Translations under genes and position numbers: made by a program
Shown: positions 7,323 to 15,414 of the stretch, one piece after another
Layout of the letters: the number at the start of each line of letters is the position of its first letter
Numbering within the stretch: the stretch's first letter is position 1
Source: CASQEL01 sp036655975
GTDB taxonomy: Bacteria > Desulfobacterota > Desulfovibrionia > Desulfovibrionales > Desulfovibrionaceae
Direction of reading: 5' to 3'
DNA length: 32,314 nucleotides
Assembly: GCA_036655975.1 (NCBI GenBank)
Contig: JAVVPD010000017.1
Span: forward strand, 1 to 32,314
Notes under the pieces: generated by a model
The model's input: the letters and a program-made list of their open reading frames with translations, nothing else
Told to the model about the DNA's origin: nothing
Databases searched by the model: none

Positions 7323-8462
7323 ATGATAACTCCTAATGAGCAAATGTTCGGCATTTTTATCGTTTCTATTCATAAAGCTGACAAGATATTTTTTGTCAAA
7401 GGCCTGAATAGACAGGCCTTTATTCGCGTATAATTCCACGATAAAAGGGGTACTTTTGATAACCAACATCCACTGGGCTTTACAGCGCTTCAGCAAATAG
7501 TTTGCCAGTCGCTGGTGATCCTCCTGCGTAAAGGTATTCTGCAGATAGGTGCTAAAATCCGAATCGTAGGGCGGATCCAGAAACACAAAGTCTCGCTCTT
7601 GAGGCTCGTAAGTATGCAAAAAGGATTCAAAATCCATATTGGCAATCACGGCGTCTGCCAAGCGCCTTTGTAAAAAATCAGACCGCAAAAAGGCCATTTT
7701 TTTGGCAAAATTTTTACGATTGTAGCCTATACCGCCGTAAGGCACATTGAAACGCCCTTGGGCATTGTACCGAAACATGCCACTATAGGCCATACTGTGC
7801 ACAAAAAAGAAGAGCACCCCCTGTTCGGCAGCACTGCCCTGCCCTTGCTCTATGTCATTATACACCGCACGGCAGGCCGTATAAAAACCGCTTTTCAGCC
7901 CAGATTCTATATTCTCCAGCACATCTTTTATCTCAAGACGGTGTATTTTCTGCTCAATACTACGCATACGCACTATTTTTTGTAACAGATTATGCTGCAT
8001 ATAGGTCAACATACCTTCACGCACAGAATGTAAAAAATGCCGTAAAGGTTTTTGCAAAATTTTACACTGCTGCACCAGCAAAGCGTCACAGTGCTGTTGC
8101 AGTACCTCTACAGAAATTTTTTGGTGCGCGTAGCTGCTATACCAATCAAGATAGCTTTCCGCGTGATTCTGCACATGCTCGGCAATCGCTTCCCACACCT
8201 GCATCAATTCTGCACAACATGCGTAAAAAGATTCCTCTTGCACCACTGTGTACAGATTCACAAGGCCGTAAGATTTATCATTCAGAAACATATCCCCCGA
8301 AGGCTGCACAGCGGTAAACACTGCCCCACCACCCACAAAAGGTTCAAAATAATTTTCATACTGCTGCGGAAGACTAGGGATAATAAATTTGAGCTCTTTT
8401 TCTTTGCCACCAGCCCATTTGATAAGAGGCTGCACTTTCCCCATGGGGGAATCATCAAACAT
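7320..8462 (-). CDS. Dam-like DNA adenine-N6 methyltransferase (D12 class)
   Basis: Transfers a methyl group from SAM to adenine N6 in DNA; D12-class enzymes include GATC methylases such as Dam and M.DpnIIA. Signatures in the 380-residue product: PLIKWAGGK (12-20), EPFVGGGAVF (SAM motif I, 40-49), RYNAQGRFNVPYG (231-243) and the catalytic DPPY (296-299). It is roughly 100 residues longer than E. coli Dam; the extra length is mostly a helical, Gln/His-rich insert around 75-195. A TTG at 8474 is possible, but ATG 8462 has GGAAAAGA just upstream. The gene looks more A+T-rich than its neighbours, suggesting acquisition. Its TAG stop is formed by the end of the adjacent repeat. No nuclease gene is recognisable nearby, so it is either an orphan methylase or half of a broken restriction-modification pair. 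Recognition of GATC is an inference. Confidence 0.88.
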   Translation of the reverse strand: MFDDSPMGKVQPLIKWAGGKEKELKFIIPSLPQQYENYFEPFVGGGAVFTAVQPSGDMFLNDKSYGLVNLYTVVQEESFYACCAELMQVWEAIAEHVQNHAESYLDWYSSYAHQKISVEVLQQHCDALLVQQCKILQKPLRHFLHSVREGMLTYMQHNLLQKIVRMRSIEQKIHRLEIKDVLENIESGLKSGFYTACRAVYNDIEQGQGSAAEQGVLFFFVHSMAYSGMFRYNAQGRFNVPYGGIGYNRKNFAKKMAFLRSDFLQRRLADAVIANMDFESFLHTYEPQERDFVFLDPPYDSDFSTYLQNTFTQEDHQRLANYLLKRCKAQWMLVIKSTPFIVELYANKGLSIQAFDKKYLVSFMNRNDKNAEHLLIRSYH

Positions 8463-8491
8463 ATTCTTTTCCAATACTTAAAGGATATATC

Positions 8492-9088
8492 CTACCAGCC
8501 GCGCGCCGATAGGGACAGACTCCACCGGATGGCGGACAGGCGTAAAGCTAGGCACGACAACATCCCCAGCCAGATTCCGTATTGATTAGGTACAAGCACC
8601 GCGCACAAAGCCGCCAAAAATGCGGCAGTAGCGTAAATTTCCTTACGCATTACCATAGGAATTTGCGCCGAGCACACATCACGCAGCATGCCCCCGCCGA
8701 TGCCCGTGATCACGCCCATCATGACACACGAAATCCACGGGTAGCCCATCGACTGCCCTTTCAGCGCCCCATAGACGGAAAACACCGCCAGCCCTATGGC
8801 GTCGAGTACCAACACGGGAGCGTCGAGCCGATGCTTGATATACCGTAAGCCGAAAAAACCCACCCCCGACACGGTGACAGCCCAATAGAGCATATCCGTG
8901 CGTTGTAGCCAGAAAACCTCGGCATCCAACAATATGTCGCGGATGGTTCCCCCCCCGAGGGCGGTGAGCACCCCCACCACCACCACGCCAAAAATATCCA
9001 AGTCCACGTTGGAATCACGCGCGGACAACACACCGCTCAGGGCAAAAGCCGCTGTACATATCCACTCAAGATATAGGGGTATTTCCAT
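8492..9088 (-). CDS. TRIC-type (UPF0126/YadS-like) membrane protein, putative cation channel
   Basis: Integral inner-membrane protein of 198 residues with about seven hydrophobic segments arranged as two repeats. Each repeat has the family glycine hinge: ALGGGTIRD (43-51) and GIGGGMLRD (129-137). Prokaryotic TRIC proteins are trimeric monovalent-cation channels; many members are known only as UPF0126. The frame extends to a GTG at 9109, but ATG 9088 gives the usual N-terminus (a short hydrophobic helix ending FALSG), although its GGAG lies about 13 nt upstream. It is 30 nt downstream of the sugar transferase gene and 29 nt upstream of the dam-like gene on the same strand, so it is probably co-transcribed, with no obvious functional link. 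Confidence 0.85.
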   Translation of the reverse strand: MEIPLYLEWICTAAFALSGVLSARDSNVDLDIFGVVVVGVLTALGGGTIRDILLDAEVFWLQRTDMLYWAVTVSGVGFFGLRYIKHRLDAPVLVLDAIGLAVFSVYGALKGQSMGYPWISCVMMGVITGIGGGMLRDVCSAQIPMVMRKEIYATAAFLAALCAVLVPNQYGIWLGMLSCLALRLSAIRWSLSLSARGW

Positions 9089-9118
9089 GTAGCGCTGTGC
9101 TCTCCACACCCTGTATGT

Positions 9119-10468
9119 TTAGCGCGCCCCCTTGGGGAAAAGCACCACACCAATGGTTTTTAAAATAATTTTAATATCAAGCAATAAGGACATATTTTTA
9201 ACATAATAAAGGTCATATTCCAGTTTATGCCGCGCGTCTTCCACCGAAGCCCCATAGGGGTAGCACACTTGCGCCCAGCCCGTGACCCCAGGCTTGACCG
9301 AATGCCGCAAGCCGTAAAAAGGGATATCCAACTTGAGTTGCTCGACAAATTGCATCCGCTCGGGGCGCGGGCCGATCAGGCTCATATCCCCATTCAGCAC
9401 GTTCCACAATTGGGGCAATTCGTCAATGCGAACCTTACGAATAAACTTGCCAAAACGCGTTACCCGGCTGTCATTTTTCTGCGCCCACACCGCGCCGTCT
9501 TTTTCTGCATCCTGCCGCATAGAACGAAATTTGTATACCGTGAATTCCTTTTCATGCAGGCCCACCCGCTTTTGGGCATAAATAATCTGTCCCGGTGATT
9601 CGAGGCGAATAATCACCGCCGCCAGCAACATGACAGGGGCGGTAAGGAGAATCAAAAAACCAGAGGTGAGCACGTCAATGGCTCTTTTCAAACGCCGCAA
9701 TGAACCCCGCGTGTTCAGGGAAAAACCGTCGTTCAGCAACAGCCATTCGTCGCTGATCTGCATAATCGGCAGACGATGCACCACATGCTCGTAAAAAGAA
9801 CGGATATCCACCACCATGGTGCCCCGCAACTTTGCCAGCAATAATTCATGGGCAATATCATCATCAATGGGCGAATCGGGCAGCAGCACAATCATGGTTG
9901 CCATGCGCTCTTGCGCGATTTCCAGCGCCATAAAGGGAGGCCCAAGGCAGGGGCCTGCGTCCGCATCCACATCCCCTTCACCCACATAGCCAATAATCTC
10001 TGCGCGGGGCAGGCTTTGCCCCAACAATTGACGCACCTTGCCCGCCCTGTCCACGCCGATGAGCAGCACGCGCATGGGGTGGGTCAACTGACGGGCAAAA
10101 ACATTATAAAAATAACGCCAGCCCAAACAGAACATAAAGGACAAAGCCACCAACACCAGCAGGGTTTCACGGTCAAAGCGCCAATGGTCAAAGGAATAGG
10201 AGAAGGTAGCCGAGCTGATAATCCCCAGCACACAGGCCACCAGCACCCGCCCCACCGTGTCGCGGAAATCTTCTTCCCCCACGCCGTAGGCATCCAGAAT
10301 ATAAAAAAAGAGCAAATAGAAAAATAAGGTGAACAGCGATGCGCCCGTATAATCGTCAAACACGAATAAGTCTGGAGCCAGTGTCAATTCCCCAGCCACC
10401 AGCAATGCCACCACAATACACAAAAAATCCAAAACTTGTAGCAGCGCCATACGGTAATTACTAATCAC
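9119..10468 (-). CDS. Polyprenyl-phosphate sugar-1-phosphate transferase, exopolysaccharide initiation (WbaP/EpsB-like)
   Basis: Polytopic initiating transferase that moves a sugar-1-phosphate from a UDP-sugar to undecaprenyl phosphate, the first step of exopolysaccharide or O-antigen assembly. The N-terminal half has several membrane helices (about 10-125) and a nucleotide-fold-like region (132-225). The catalytic C-terminal bacterial sugar transferase domain begins near 258 with RRLKRAIDV and a membrane segment. It contains IYAQKRVGLHEKEFTVYKFRSM (about 296-317, cited in shortened form), RIDELPQLWNVLNGDMSLIGPRPER (347-371, same) and VKPGVTGWAQV. The GTG start at 10468 is fixed by GAGGAGG five nt upstream. 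A GT4 glycosyltransferase gene lies 47 nt upstream on the same strand, the likely next step of the same pathway. Sugar specificity cannot be read. Confidence 0.9.
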   Translation of the reverse strand: MISNYRMALLQVLDFLCIVVALLVAGELTLAPDLFVFDDYTGASLFTLFFYLLFFYILDAYGVGEEDFRDTVGRVLVACVLGIISSATFSYSFDHWRFDRETLLVLVALSFMFCLGWRYFYNVFARQLTHPMRVLLIGVDRAGKVRQLLGQSLPRAEIIGYVGEGDVDADAGPCLGPPFMALEIAQERMATMIVLLPDSPIDDDIAHELLLAKLRGTMVVDIRSFYEHVVHRLPIMQISDEWLLLNDGFSLNTRGSLRRLKRAIDVLTSGFLILLTAPVMLLAAVIIRLESPGQIIYAQKRVGLHEKEFTVYKFRSMRQDAEKDGAVWAQKNDSRVTRFGKFIRKVRIDELPQLWNVLNGDMSLIGPRPERMQFVEQLKLDIPFYGLRHSVKPGVTGWAQVCYPYGASVEDARHKLEYDLYYVKNMSLLLDIKIILKTIGVVLFPKGAR

Positions 10469-10515
10469 AAGAGCCTCCTCATGAAAGCCAAAATATCACC
10501 TGATATACACGTAAA

Positions 10516-11628
10516 TTATGCACCCATGTTGCTGATAATGTGCGCGGCCACTTTCTCCGCGTCAAATTCTGCCTCGGCCAAAGCACGGCCTGCCGCGCCC
10601 ATGCTGACTACCAGCTGTGGATTGTCGATAAATTTCTGCATGGCCGCCGCCAGCGCGGGCGGATTCTTCAAAGGCACCAAAAAGCCGTTTTCCCCGTCCG
10701 TGACCACCTCACGGCAGCCGGGGGCATCGGTCACAATGGCGGCCCGCCCCGTGCTCATGCCTTCCATTACCGAACAGGGCGTGCCTTCCCGCCACGAAGG
10801 CAGCACCATAACACTGGCCGCCGTCAGATAGGGGCGCACGTCACGGGTTTCGCCCAAATATTCAATGCAGCCTTCGCGCTCCCACGCCCGCACAGTGTCC
10901 AGTGGCACCGCCCCCAGCCCACTTTCCGGCGGCCCCAACAGTTGAAATCGGGCTTGGGGTGACGTTTTTTTTACTAAACGGGCCGCCTCGGCGTATTCGT
11001 ACAGACCCTTAGCCTCGATAAGTCGCCCCACCAGCAAAAACACCGGCGGACATGCGGGCGGCGCTGTGAACGCAAAATGCGTGATATCCACGCCCGTTCC
11101 CCGGCACAGTACCGTGGGTTGCTGCGCGCGCAAAATGCCTTTGCGGCGGAACAAGGCCAGATCATCCTCATTTTGAAAAAAAACTGTTTCCGCGCCTGCC
11201 AAGGCCATTTTATACAGGCCAATAGCCAACAGGTGCACGAGCTTTTTCCCCGCCGAATCCGCCTCAAAGGTGTAGCCTAGTCCGGTAATCGTGGCAAACA
11301 CATGGGGCACCCCAGCCATGCGCGCGGCGATGCAACCATAGATGACCGGCTTAATGGTAAAGGTAAATAGCATCTGCGGCTGTTCGGCCTTGAGCAGACG
11401 CACCAGTGCCCCGGTGGTGGCAAAATCACGCACCGGATTCAGGCCTTTACGATCCAGAGGATAATGGCGAACCTCTGCCCCCAAAGCCCGCAAAGCGGTA
11501 TTGGCAGCGGCATCACCGTCAGGCACCATGCACACAACCGCATAGCCGCGCGCGCGCATGCGCCGCACCAGCACCGACCAGAAATTGACCATGGCGCGGG
11601 CCTGATTCCCCAAAAGAGCTATTTTCAT
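10516..11628 (-). CDS. Glycosyltransferase family 4 (PglA-like GT-B fold)
   Basis: Retaining glycosyltransferase, 370 residues, probably working at the cytoplasmic face on an undecaprenyl-linked sugar. The N-terminal half shows the acceptor-side pattern TFTIKPVIYG (89-98) and ITGLGYTF (114-121), typical of PglA/CapM-type enzymes. The C-terminal half has the donor-site EX7E motif, E281-GTPCSVM-E289, and the upstream VGRLIEAKG (200-208). ATG 11628 has AAGGA seven nt upstream. It is the first gene of a minus-strand run followed by the initiating sugar transferase. Together they could add the first two sugars of a surface glycan; no flippase or polymerase lies in the window. A repeat copy sits immediately upstream (11651-11780). 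Confidence 0.88.
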   Translation of the reverse strand: MKIALLGNQARAMVNFWSVLVRRMRARGYAVVCMVPDGDAAANTALRALGAEVRHYPLDRKGLNPVRDFATTGALVRLLKAEQPQMLFTFTIKPVIYGCIAARMAGVPHVFATITGLGYTFEADSAGKKLVHLLAIGLYKMALAGAETVFFQNEDDLALFRRKGILRAQQPTVLCRGTGVDITHFAFTAPPACPPVFLLVGRLIEAKGLYEYAEAARLVKKTSPQARFQLLGPPESGLGAVPLDTVRAWEREGCIEYLGETRDVRPYLTAASVMVLPSWREGTPCSVMEGMSTGRAAIVTDAPGCREVVTDGENGFLVPLKNPPALAAAMQKFIDNPQLVVSMGAAGRALAEAEFDAEKVAAHIISNMGA

Positions 11629-11650
11629 GCCGAGTTCCTTCCCGTATCCC

Positions 11651-11780
11651 TAAAGCATTTTTGATTCCAGACGCTCCCGCCGGCGCTGTACGGCGAAACT
11701 AAATTTCGCCTACGCCTGCGGGGCGGGCGACGCTTCTCGTCGCCAGAGCATTTAGCTATTTTCAATAGCAAAATGCTCTA
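11651..11780 (+). repeat. MITE-like palindromic repeat, full copy 2
   Basis: A 130-bp copy of the element at 7192-7322, in the same orientation and again bounded by TA. It keeps both terminal inverted repeats, the GGCGAAA/TTTCGCC and GGCGACG/CGTCGCC hairpins, and the right-hand palindrome AGAGCATTT...AAATGCTCT. It lies in the divergent region between the GT4 gene and frdC, 22 nt before the GT4 start codon, so it may influence transcription or folding of that mRNA leader. Confidence 0.85.
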
Positions 11781-12032
11781 AAAATCTTGCAGAATGATAA
11801 CAGGCGCAAGGCCCTCTGAAAAGGAGAAAAACAGGCTCCTCAGGGCAGGGAAAAATTGCCGCTATTGATAAAACCTTTAAGCATTTCTTTGCCAGCAATT
11901 ATATGCTGATAGCCCTAGCTTTATACTTGGCTATGTTGACACAGACATTCTATTTCGTCTACTCTATAAAGGAAACATCCCCGCTCGACAGCGCGTAAAC
12001 AAATGCGCCGCCGACAAACATAAGGAGCGTAC
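11781..12032. other. Rest of the 404-bp divergent GT4/frdC intergenic region
   Basis: After the repeat copy, this stretch holds an interrupted hairpin at 11811-11846 (GCCCT/AGGGC outer stem, AGGAG/CTCCT inner stem), an AT-rich segment around 11850-11930, the frd promoter candidate, and the frdC ribosome binding site AAGGAG ending five nt before ATG 12033. I found no convincing small ORF and no clear palindromic FNR- or CRP-like operator. Confidence 0.6.
11936..11963 (+). promoter_or_regulatory. Candidate sigma-70 promoter of the frd-fum-mae operon
   Basis: A perfect -35 TTGACA (11936-11941) is followed after 16 bp by TCTACT (11958-11963), a 4/6 match to the -10 box; TACTCT with an 18-bp spacer is an alternative. 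The weak -10 suggests an activator may be needed. It lies about 70 nt upstream of frdC. Confidence 0.4.
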
Positions 12033-12680
12033 ATGGAAGGCACCGTTTCTCTTAAAACATTAGCCAGAAGCACGCTCCCCGGACGCACAGATCTGGCGCA
12101 ATCCTTGTCTGGGGTCATCCTCGCCGTATTCACCCTCATGCACCTCTGTTTAGTCAGCTCGGTGTTGCTCAGTCCGGTCATCATGGATGGCCTCGGATGG
12201 ATGCTTGAAGAAAGCTATCTCGCGCAGATTTTCGGCCCCCTGATCTTCCTCCTGCTCATTTTTCACTTCACCCTTGCCGCCCGCAAAATACCTTTCAGCA
12301 CGGAAGGCTTGAGCGTCTACCTACAGCACGCCAAGGAAATGCGCCACCAAAGCACTTGGGAATGGCTGGCACAAGTGGTCAGTGCCCTTGTGGTCTTGGT
12401 TTTTGCCAGTATCCATATGTATGAAGTGCTCACCACCCTGCCGATTACTGCGGCTAAAAGCGCCCTGCGCGAACAAGGCGGCTGGACCCCCCTGTACATC
12501 GTATTGCTCATCAGCGTCGGTATACACTTGAGCCTCGGTCTCTTCCGCGTGGCTGTAAAATACGGCTATGTCACGGCGGAAAACCGTGCGGTATGGCAGC
12601 GGCGCACCTACATGTTGATTGCGGCCTATATCATCATCGGTTTTGCGACCATGGTGCGTTTTCACTTTATGCCCGTCTAA
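12033..12680 (+). CDS. frdC: Fumarate reductase di-heme cytochrome b subunit
   Basis: Membrane anchor of the quinol:fumarate reductase, passing electrons from menaquinol to FrdB. The 215 residues form five hydrophobic helices. Four histidines, H37, H78, H128 and H165, reproduce the order and spacing of the heme b ligands known in Wolinella FrdC (44, 93, 143, 182), so two hemes b are expected. The Wolinella E-pathway glutamate two residues before the last ligand is glycine here (G163). The start is fixed by AAGGAG five nt before ATG 12033. It leads frdCAB; the frdA gene begins 13 nt after its stop. The same architecture occurs in succinate dehydrogenases of this type, so direction is inferred from the neighbours. 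Confidence 0.93.
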   Translation: MEGTVSLKTLARSTLPGRTDLAQSLSGVILAVFTLMHLCLVSSVLLSPVIMDGLGWMLEESYLAQIFGPLIFLLLIFHFTLAARKIPFSTEGLSVYLQHAKEMRHQSTWEWLAQVVSALVVLVFASIHMYEVLTTLPITAAKSALREQGGWTPLYIVLLISVGIHLSLGLFRVAVKYGYVTAENRAVWQRRTYMLIAAYIIIGFATMVRFHFMPV

Positions 12681-12693
12681 GGGGGAGAATACC

Positions 12694-14550
12694 ATGCGAA
12701 TGTATCAATCTGACCTCCTGTGTATGGGGGCAGGCCTTGCGGGCGAGCGTGTAGCTGTGGAAGCCGCTGCTGCGGGCTTTGACGTCATGTGCCTTTCGGT
12801 TGTGCCGCCCAAACGCTCCCATTCGTCCGCCGCCATGGGCGGTATGCAGGCGGCTCTTGGCAACTCCGCCATGAGCGAAGGCGATTCGCCGGACGTGCAT
12901 TTTACCGACACGGTCAAAGGTTCCGACTGGGGTTGCGACCAAGAAGTAGCCCGGCTGTTTGCCAACACCGCCCCCATTGCCATGCGCGAAATGGCTTGGA
13001 TGGGGGTACCATGGAGCCGCGTGGTTCCCGGTGTGCACACCTATTATAAGGGCGGTAAGCCTTTTGAAGCCGAAGAAAAAGAAGCTAAACGCGGGCTCAT
13101 CCACTCCAGAGCCTTTGGCGGTACGGCCAAGTGGCGCACCTGCTATACCTCCGACGGCACGGGCCACGCGGTCTTGTTTACTTTGGACAACCGCCTGCTG
13201 CAAATGGGCGTGGCTATGCACGACCGCATGCAGGCCGAGGCCCTGATTCATGACGGCGATAAGTGCATGGGCTGCATCGCCCGTTGCCTGCGTACCGGCG
13301 AATTGGTGGCCTATTTAGCCAAAGTAACCTTAATTGCCACGGGCGGTTACGGGCGCATCTATCCGGCTACCACCAATGCCGTTATTTGTGACGGCGGCGG
13401 TCAGATCACCGCACTGGACACAGCTTGTGTGCCTCTGGGCAATATGGAAGCTGTGCAATTTCACCCCACCGGTACCGTGCCCACCGACATTCTGGTCACC
13501 GAAGGCTGCCGGGGCGATGGCGGTACCCTGCTGGATGTGAACGAATACCGCTTTATGCCCGATTACGAGCCGGAAAAAGCCGAATTGGCCTCGCGTGATG
13601 TGGTATCGCGGCGGATGGTCGAACACATGCGTAAAGGTTTTGGCGTGCCCAGCCCCTACGGTGAACATCTGTGGTTGGATATCCGGCATCTCGGCGAAAA
13701 ACACATCACCACCAATTTGCGCGAAGTGTACGACATTTCCACAAAGTTTCTGGGGGTCAACCCCATTCATCAGCTCATTCCCGTCCGGCCCACCCATCAC
13801 TACAGCATGGGCGGCGTACGCACCAACAAAGACGGTGCGGTCTACGGTCTTAAGGGCCTGTTTGCCGCTGGCGAAGCCGCCTGTTGGGACATGCACGGCT
13901 TCAACCGTTTGGGCGGTAATTCCTTGGCCGAAACCATCGTAGCCGGACGCATTGTGGGCAAAAAAGTTGTGGAATATCTGCAAGGGCACGAAAGCACCTT
14001 CAGCACCGCCGCCATGAACGCCACCGCCACGCAAGTGCGCGAACGCATTGATAACATGGTACACGCGCGCAAAGGCAAGGAAAATTGCTATGCCCTGCGC
14101 GCTCTGCTCCACAAAACCATGATGGACAATGTGGGCATTTTCCGTAACGGGCCAGACCTCCAAAAGGCCGTGGACGCCTTACAGGAATTGCTGACCCGCG
14201 CCGAGGGCATTGCCTTGAGCGGAAAAATACACGGCTTCAGCCCCGAACTTTCCATGGCCCTGCGTATTCGCGGCATGATCAAGCTCGGCCTGTGCACGGC
14301 TTACGGCGCGTTGCAGCGTACAGAAAGTCGTGGGGCCCACGCCCGCGAAGACTATCCCGCACGCAATGACCAGCAATGGCTCAAGCGTACTTTGGCCTCG
14401 TGGAAGGAAGGCGACAGTCTGCCCACCTTAACCTATGAAGCGGCAACCCCCTTCTACGAATTGCCTCCCGGCGATCGCGGCTATGGCGGCGGGAAAATTA
14501 TTACCGCTGATATTCCGCAGGACCAATTGCGGCCCTTCGGCGCGGCCTAA
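12694..14550 (+). CDS. frdA: Fumarate reductase flavoprotein subunit
   Basis: Catalytic FAD subunit reducing fumarate to succinate on the cytoplasmic side. The 618 residues keep key positions at nearly the numbers known from Wolinella FrdA: H43 in RSHSSAAMGG for covalent FAD attachment, H257 in QFHPTG, the catalytic arginine R301 in ASRDVVSRR, and H369 in RPTHHYSMGG. TEGCRGDGG (269-277) belongs to the substrate site. The frame opens at 12619, but ATG 12694 follows a GGGGGAG tract and begins directly with the FAD dinucleotide-binding strand (LLCMGAGLAGE). Its stop is followed by a 78-nt gap containing a strong hairpin before frdB. No signal peptide is present, which separates it from periplasmic fumarate reductases. 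Confidence 0.96.
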   Translation: MRMYQSDLLCMGAGLAGERVAVEAAAAGFDVMCLSVVPPKRSHSSAAMGGMQAALGNSAMSEGDSPDVHFTDTVKGSDWGCDQEVARLFANTAPIAMREMAWMGVPWSRVVPGVHTYYKGGKPFEAEEKEAKRGLIHSRAFGGTAKWRTCYTSDGTGHAVLFTLDNRLLQMGVAMHDRMQAEALIHDGDKCMGCIARCLRTGELVAYLAKVTLIATGGYGRIYPATTNAVICDGGGQITALDTACVPLGNMEAVQFHPTGTVPTDILVTEGCRGDGGTLLDVNEYRFMPDYEPEKAELASRDVVSRRMVEHMRKGFGVPSPYGEHLWLDIRHLGEKHITTNLREVYDISTKFLGVNPIHQLIPVRPTHHYSMGGVRTNKDGAVYGLKGLFAAGEAACWDMHGFNRLGGNSLAETIVAGRIVGKKVVEYLQGHESTFSTAAMNATATQVRERIDNMVHARKGKENCYALRALLHKTMMDNVGIFRNGPDLQKAVDALQELLTRAEGIALSGKIHGFSPELSMALRIRGMIKLGLCTAYGALQRTESRGAHAREDYPARNDQQWLKRTLASWKEGDSLPTLTYEAATPFYELPPGDRGYGGGKIITADIPQDQLRPFGAA

Positions 14551-14586
14551 GCCTTGGTGGGCGGCGGCCCGCAATGCCGCCAAGGC
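14551..14586 (+). promoter_or_regulatory. Intercistronic RNA hairpin between frdA and frdB
   Basis: Immediately after the frdA stop, GCCTTG (14551-14556) pairs with CAAGGC (14581-14586) and GCGGC (14561-14565) pairs with GCCGC (14576-14580), leaving a four-nt bulge and a ten-nt loop. No T-run follows, so it is more likely an mRNA stability or processing structure than a terminator. Confidence 0.6.
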
Positions 14587-14628
14587 CATTGCTCATCTGC
14601 ACACAGAATTTTTTTATACGGAGTATCC

Positions 14629-15414
14629 ATGGGACGCAAACTACACATCGAAGCATTGCGCTATAATCCGCTTGATCCTGTTAGCAAGCCGCATATGCAG
14701 TCGTACTACATTGAAGAACACCCCAGCATGACCCTGTTTGTGGCGCTCATGCACATTCGTGAAACCCAAGACCCCACCCTGCAATTTGACTTCTGTTGCC
14801 GGGCGGGCATCTGCGGTTCGTGCGGCATGGTCATCAACGGGCGGCCCGGCTTGGCATGCAGCACCCAAACCAACAGCCTGCCCGAGCATATCACCGTGCA
14901 CCCGCTGCCGGTATTCAAACTCATCGGCGACTTGTCCGTAGACACGGGCACTTGGTTCCGCAATGTGGGCACCCGCCTCGAAACGTGGATTCATACCACC
15001 ACCGCCTTTGACGAAAAAGCCCCAGAAGAACGCATGCCCAATGAAACCGCCACGCATATTTTTGAGCTGGACAGGTGCATTGAATGCGGCTGTTGCATCG
15101 CTGCCTGCGGCACCGCCCGTATGCACGAGGATTTCTTGGGGGCCACGTCCATCAATCGCATGGCCCGTTTTTTTATTGACCCGCGCGACAATCGTACTGA
15201 ACAGGATTTTTACGACCTGATCGGTAATAATGAAGGCGTGTTCGGCTGTATGGGCCTGCTCGGCTGCGAAGATGTCTGCCCCAAAGAATTGCCCTTACAA
15301 GACCAATTGGGAATTATGCGCCGTATGCTGGCCCTGCATTCGGTCAAAAATATTGTGCCGCAAGCTGTGCGTAACCTTTTGAACAAGAAGTGTTGTTGTC
15401 ATGAAAACCATTAA
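14629..15414 (+). CDS. frdB: Fumarate reductase iron-sulfur subunit
   Basis: Electron-transfer subunit linking the FrdC hemes to the FAD of FrdA. In 261 residues all three cluster motifs are visible: [2Fe-2S] ligands C57, C62, C65 and C77 (CCRAGICGSCG...C), the motif CIECGCCIAAC (150-160), and GCMGLLGCEDVCP with C207, C213 and C217, which together make the [4Fe-4S] and [3Fe-4S] sites as in Wolinella FrdB. The frame runs back to 14554, but ATG 14629 has GGAG five nt upstream and gives the standard N-terminus. The unusual C-terminus ends in three consecutive cysteines and a histidine (CCCHENH). The fumarase alpha gene starts inside its last codons. Confidence 0.96.
   Translation: MGRKLHIEALRYNPLDPVSKPHMQSYYIEEHPSMTLFVALMHIRETQDPTLQFDFCCRAGICGSCGMVINGRPGLACSTQTNSLPEHITVHPLPVFKLIGDLSVDTGTWFRNVGTRLETWIHTTTAFDEKAPEERMPNETATHIFELDRCIECGCCIAACGTARMHEDFLGATSINRMARFFIDPRDNRTEQDFYDLIGNNEGVFGCMGLLGCEDVCPKELPLQDQLGIMRRMLALHSVKNIVPQAVRNLLNKKCCCHENH

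Noticed and set aside
13330..14163. 277-codon minus-strand frame inside frdA
   Set aside because: Shadow of the FrdA frame, which keeps all its catalytic residues.
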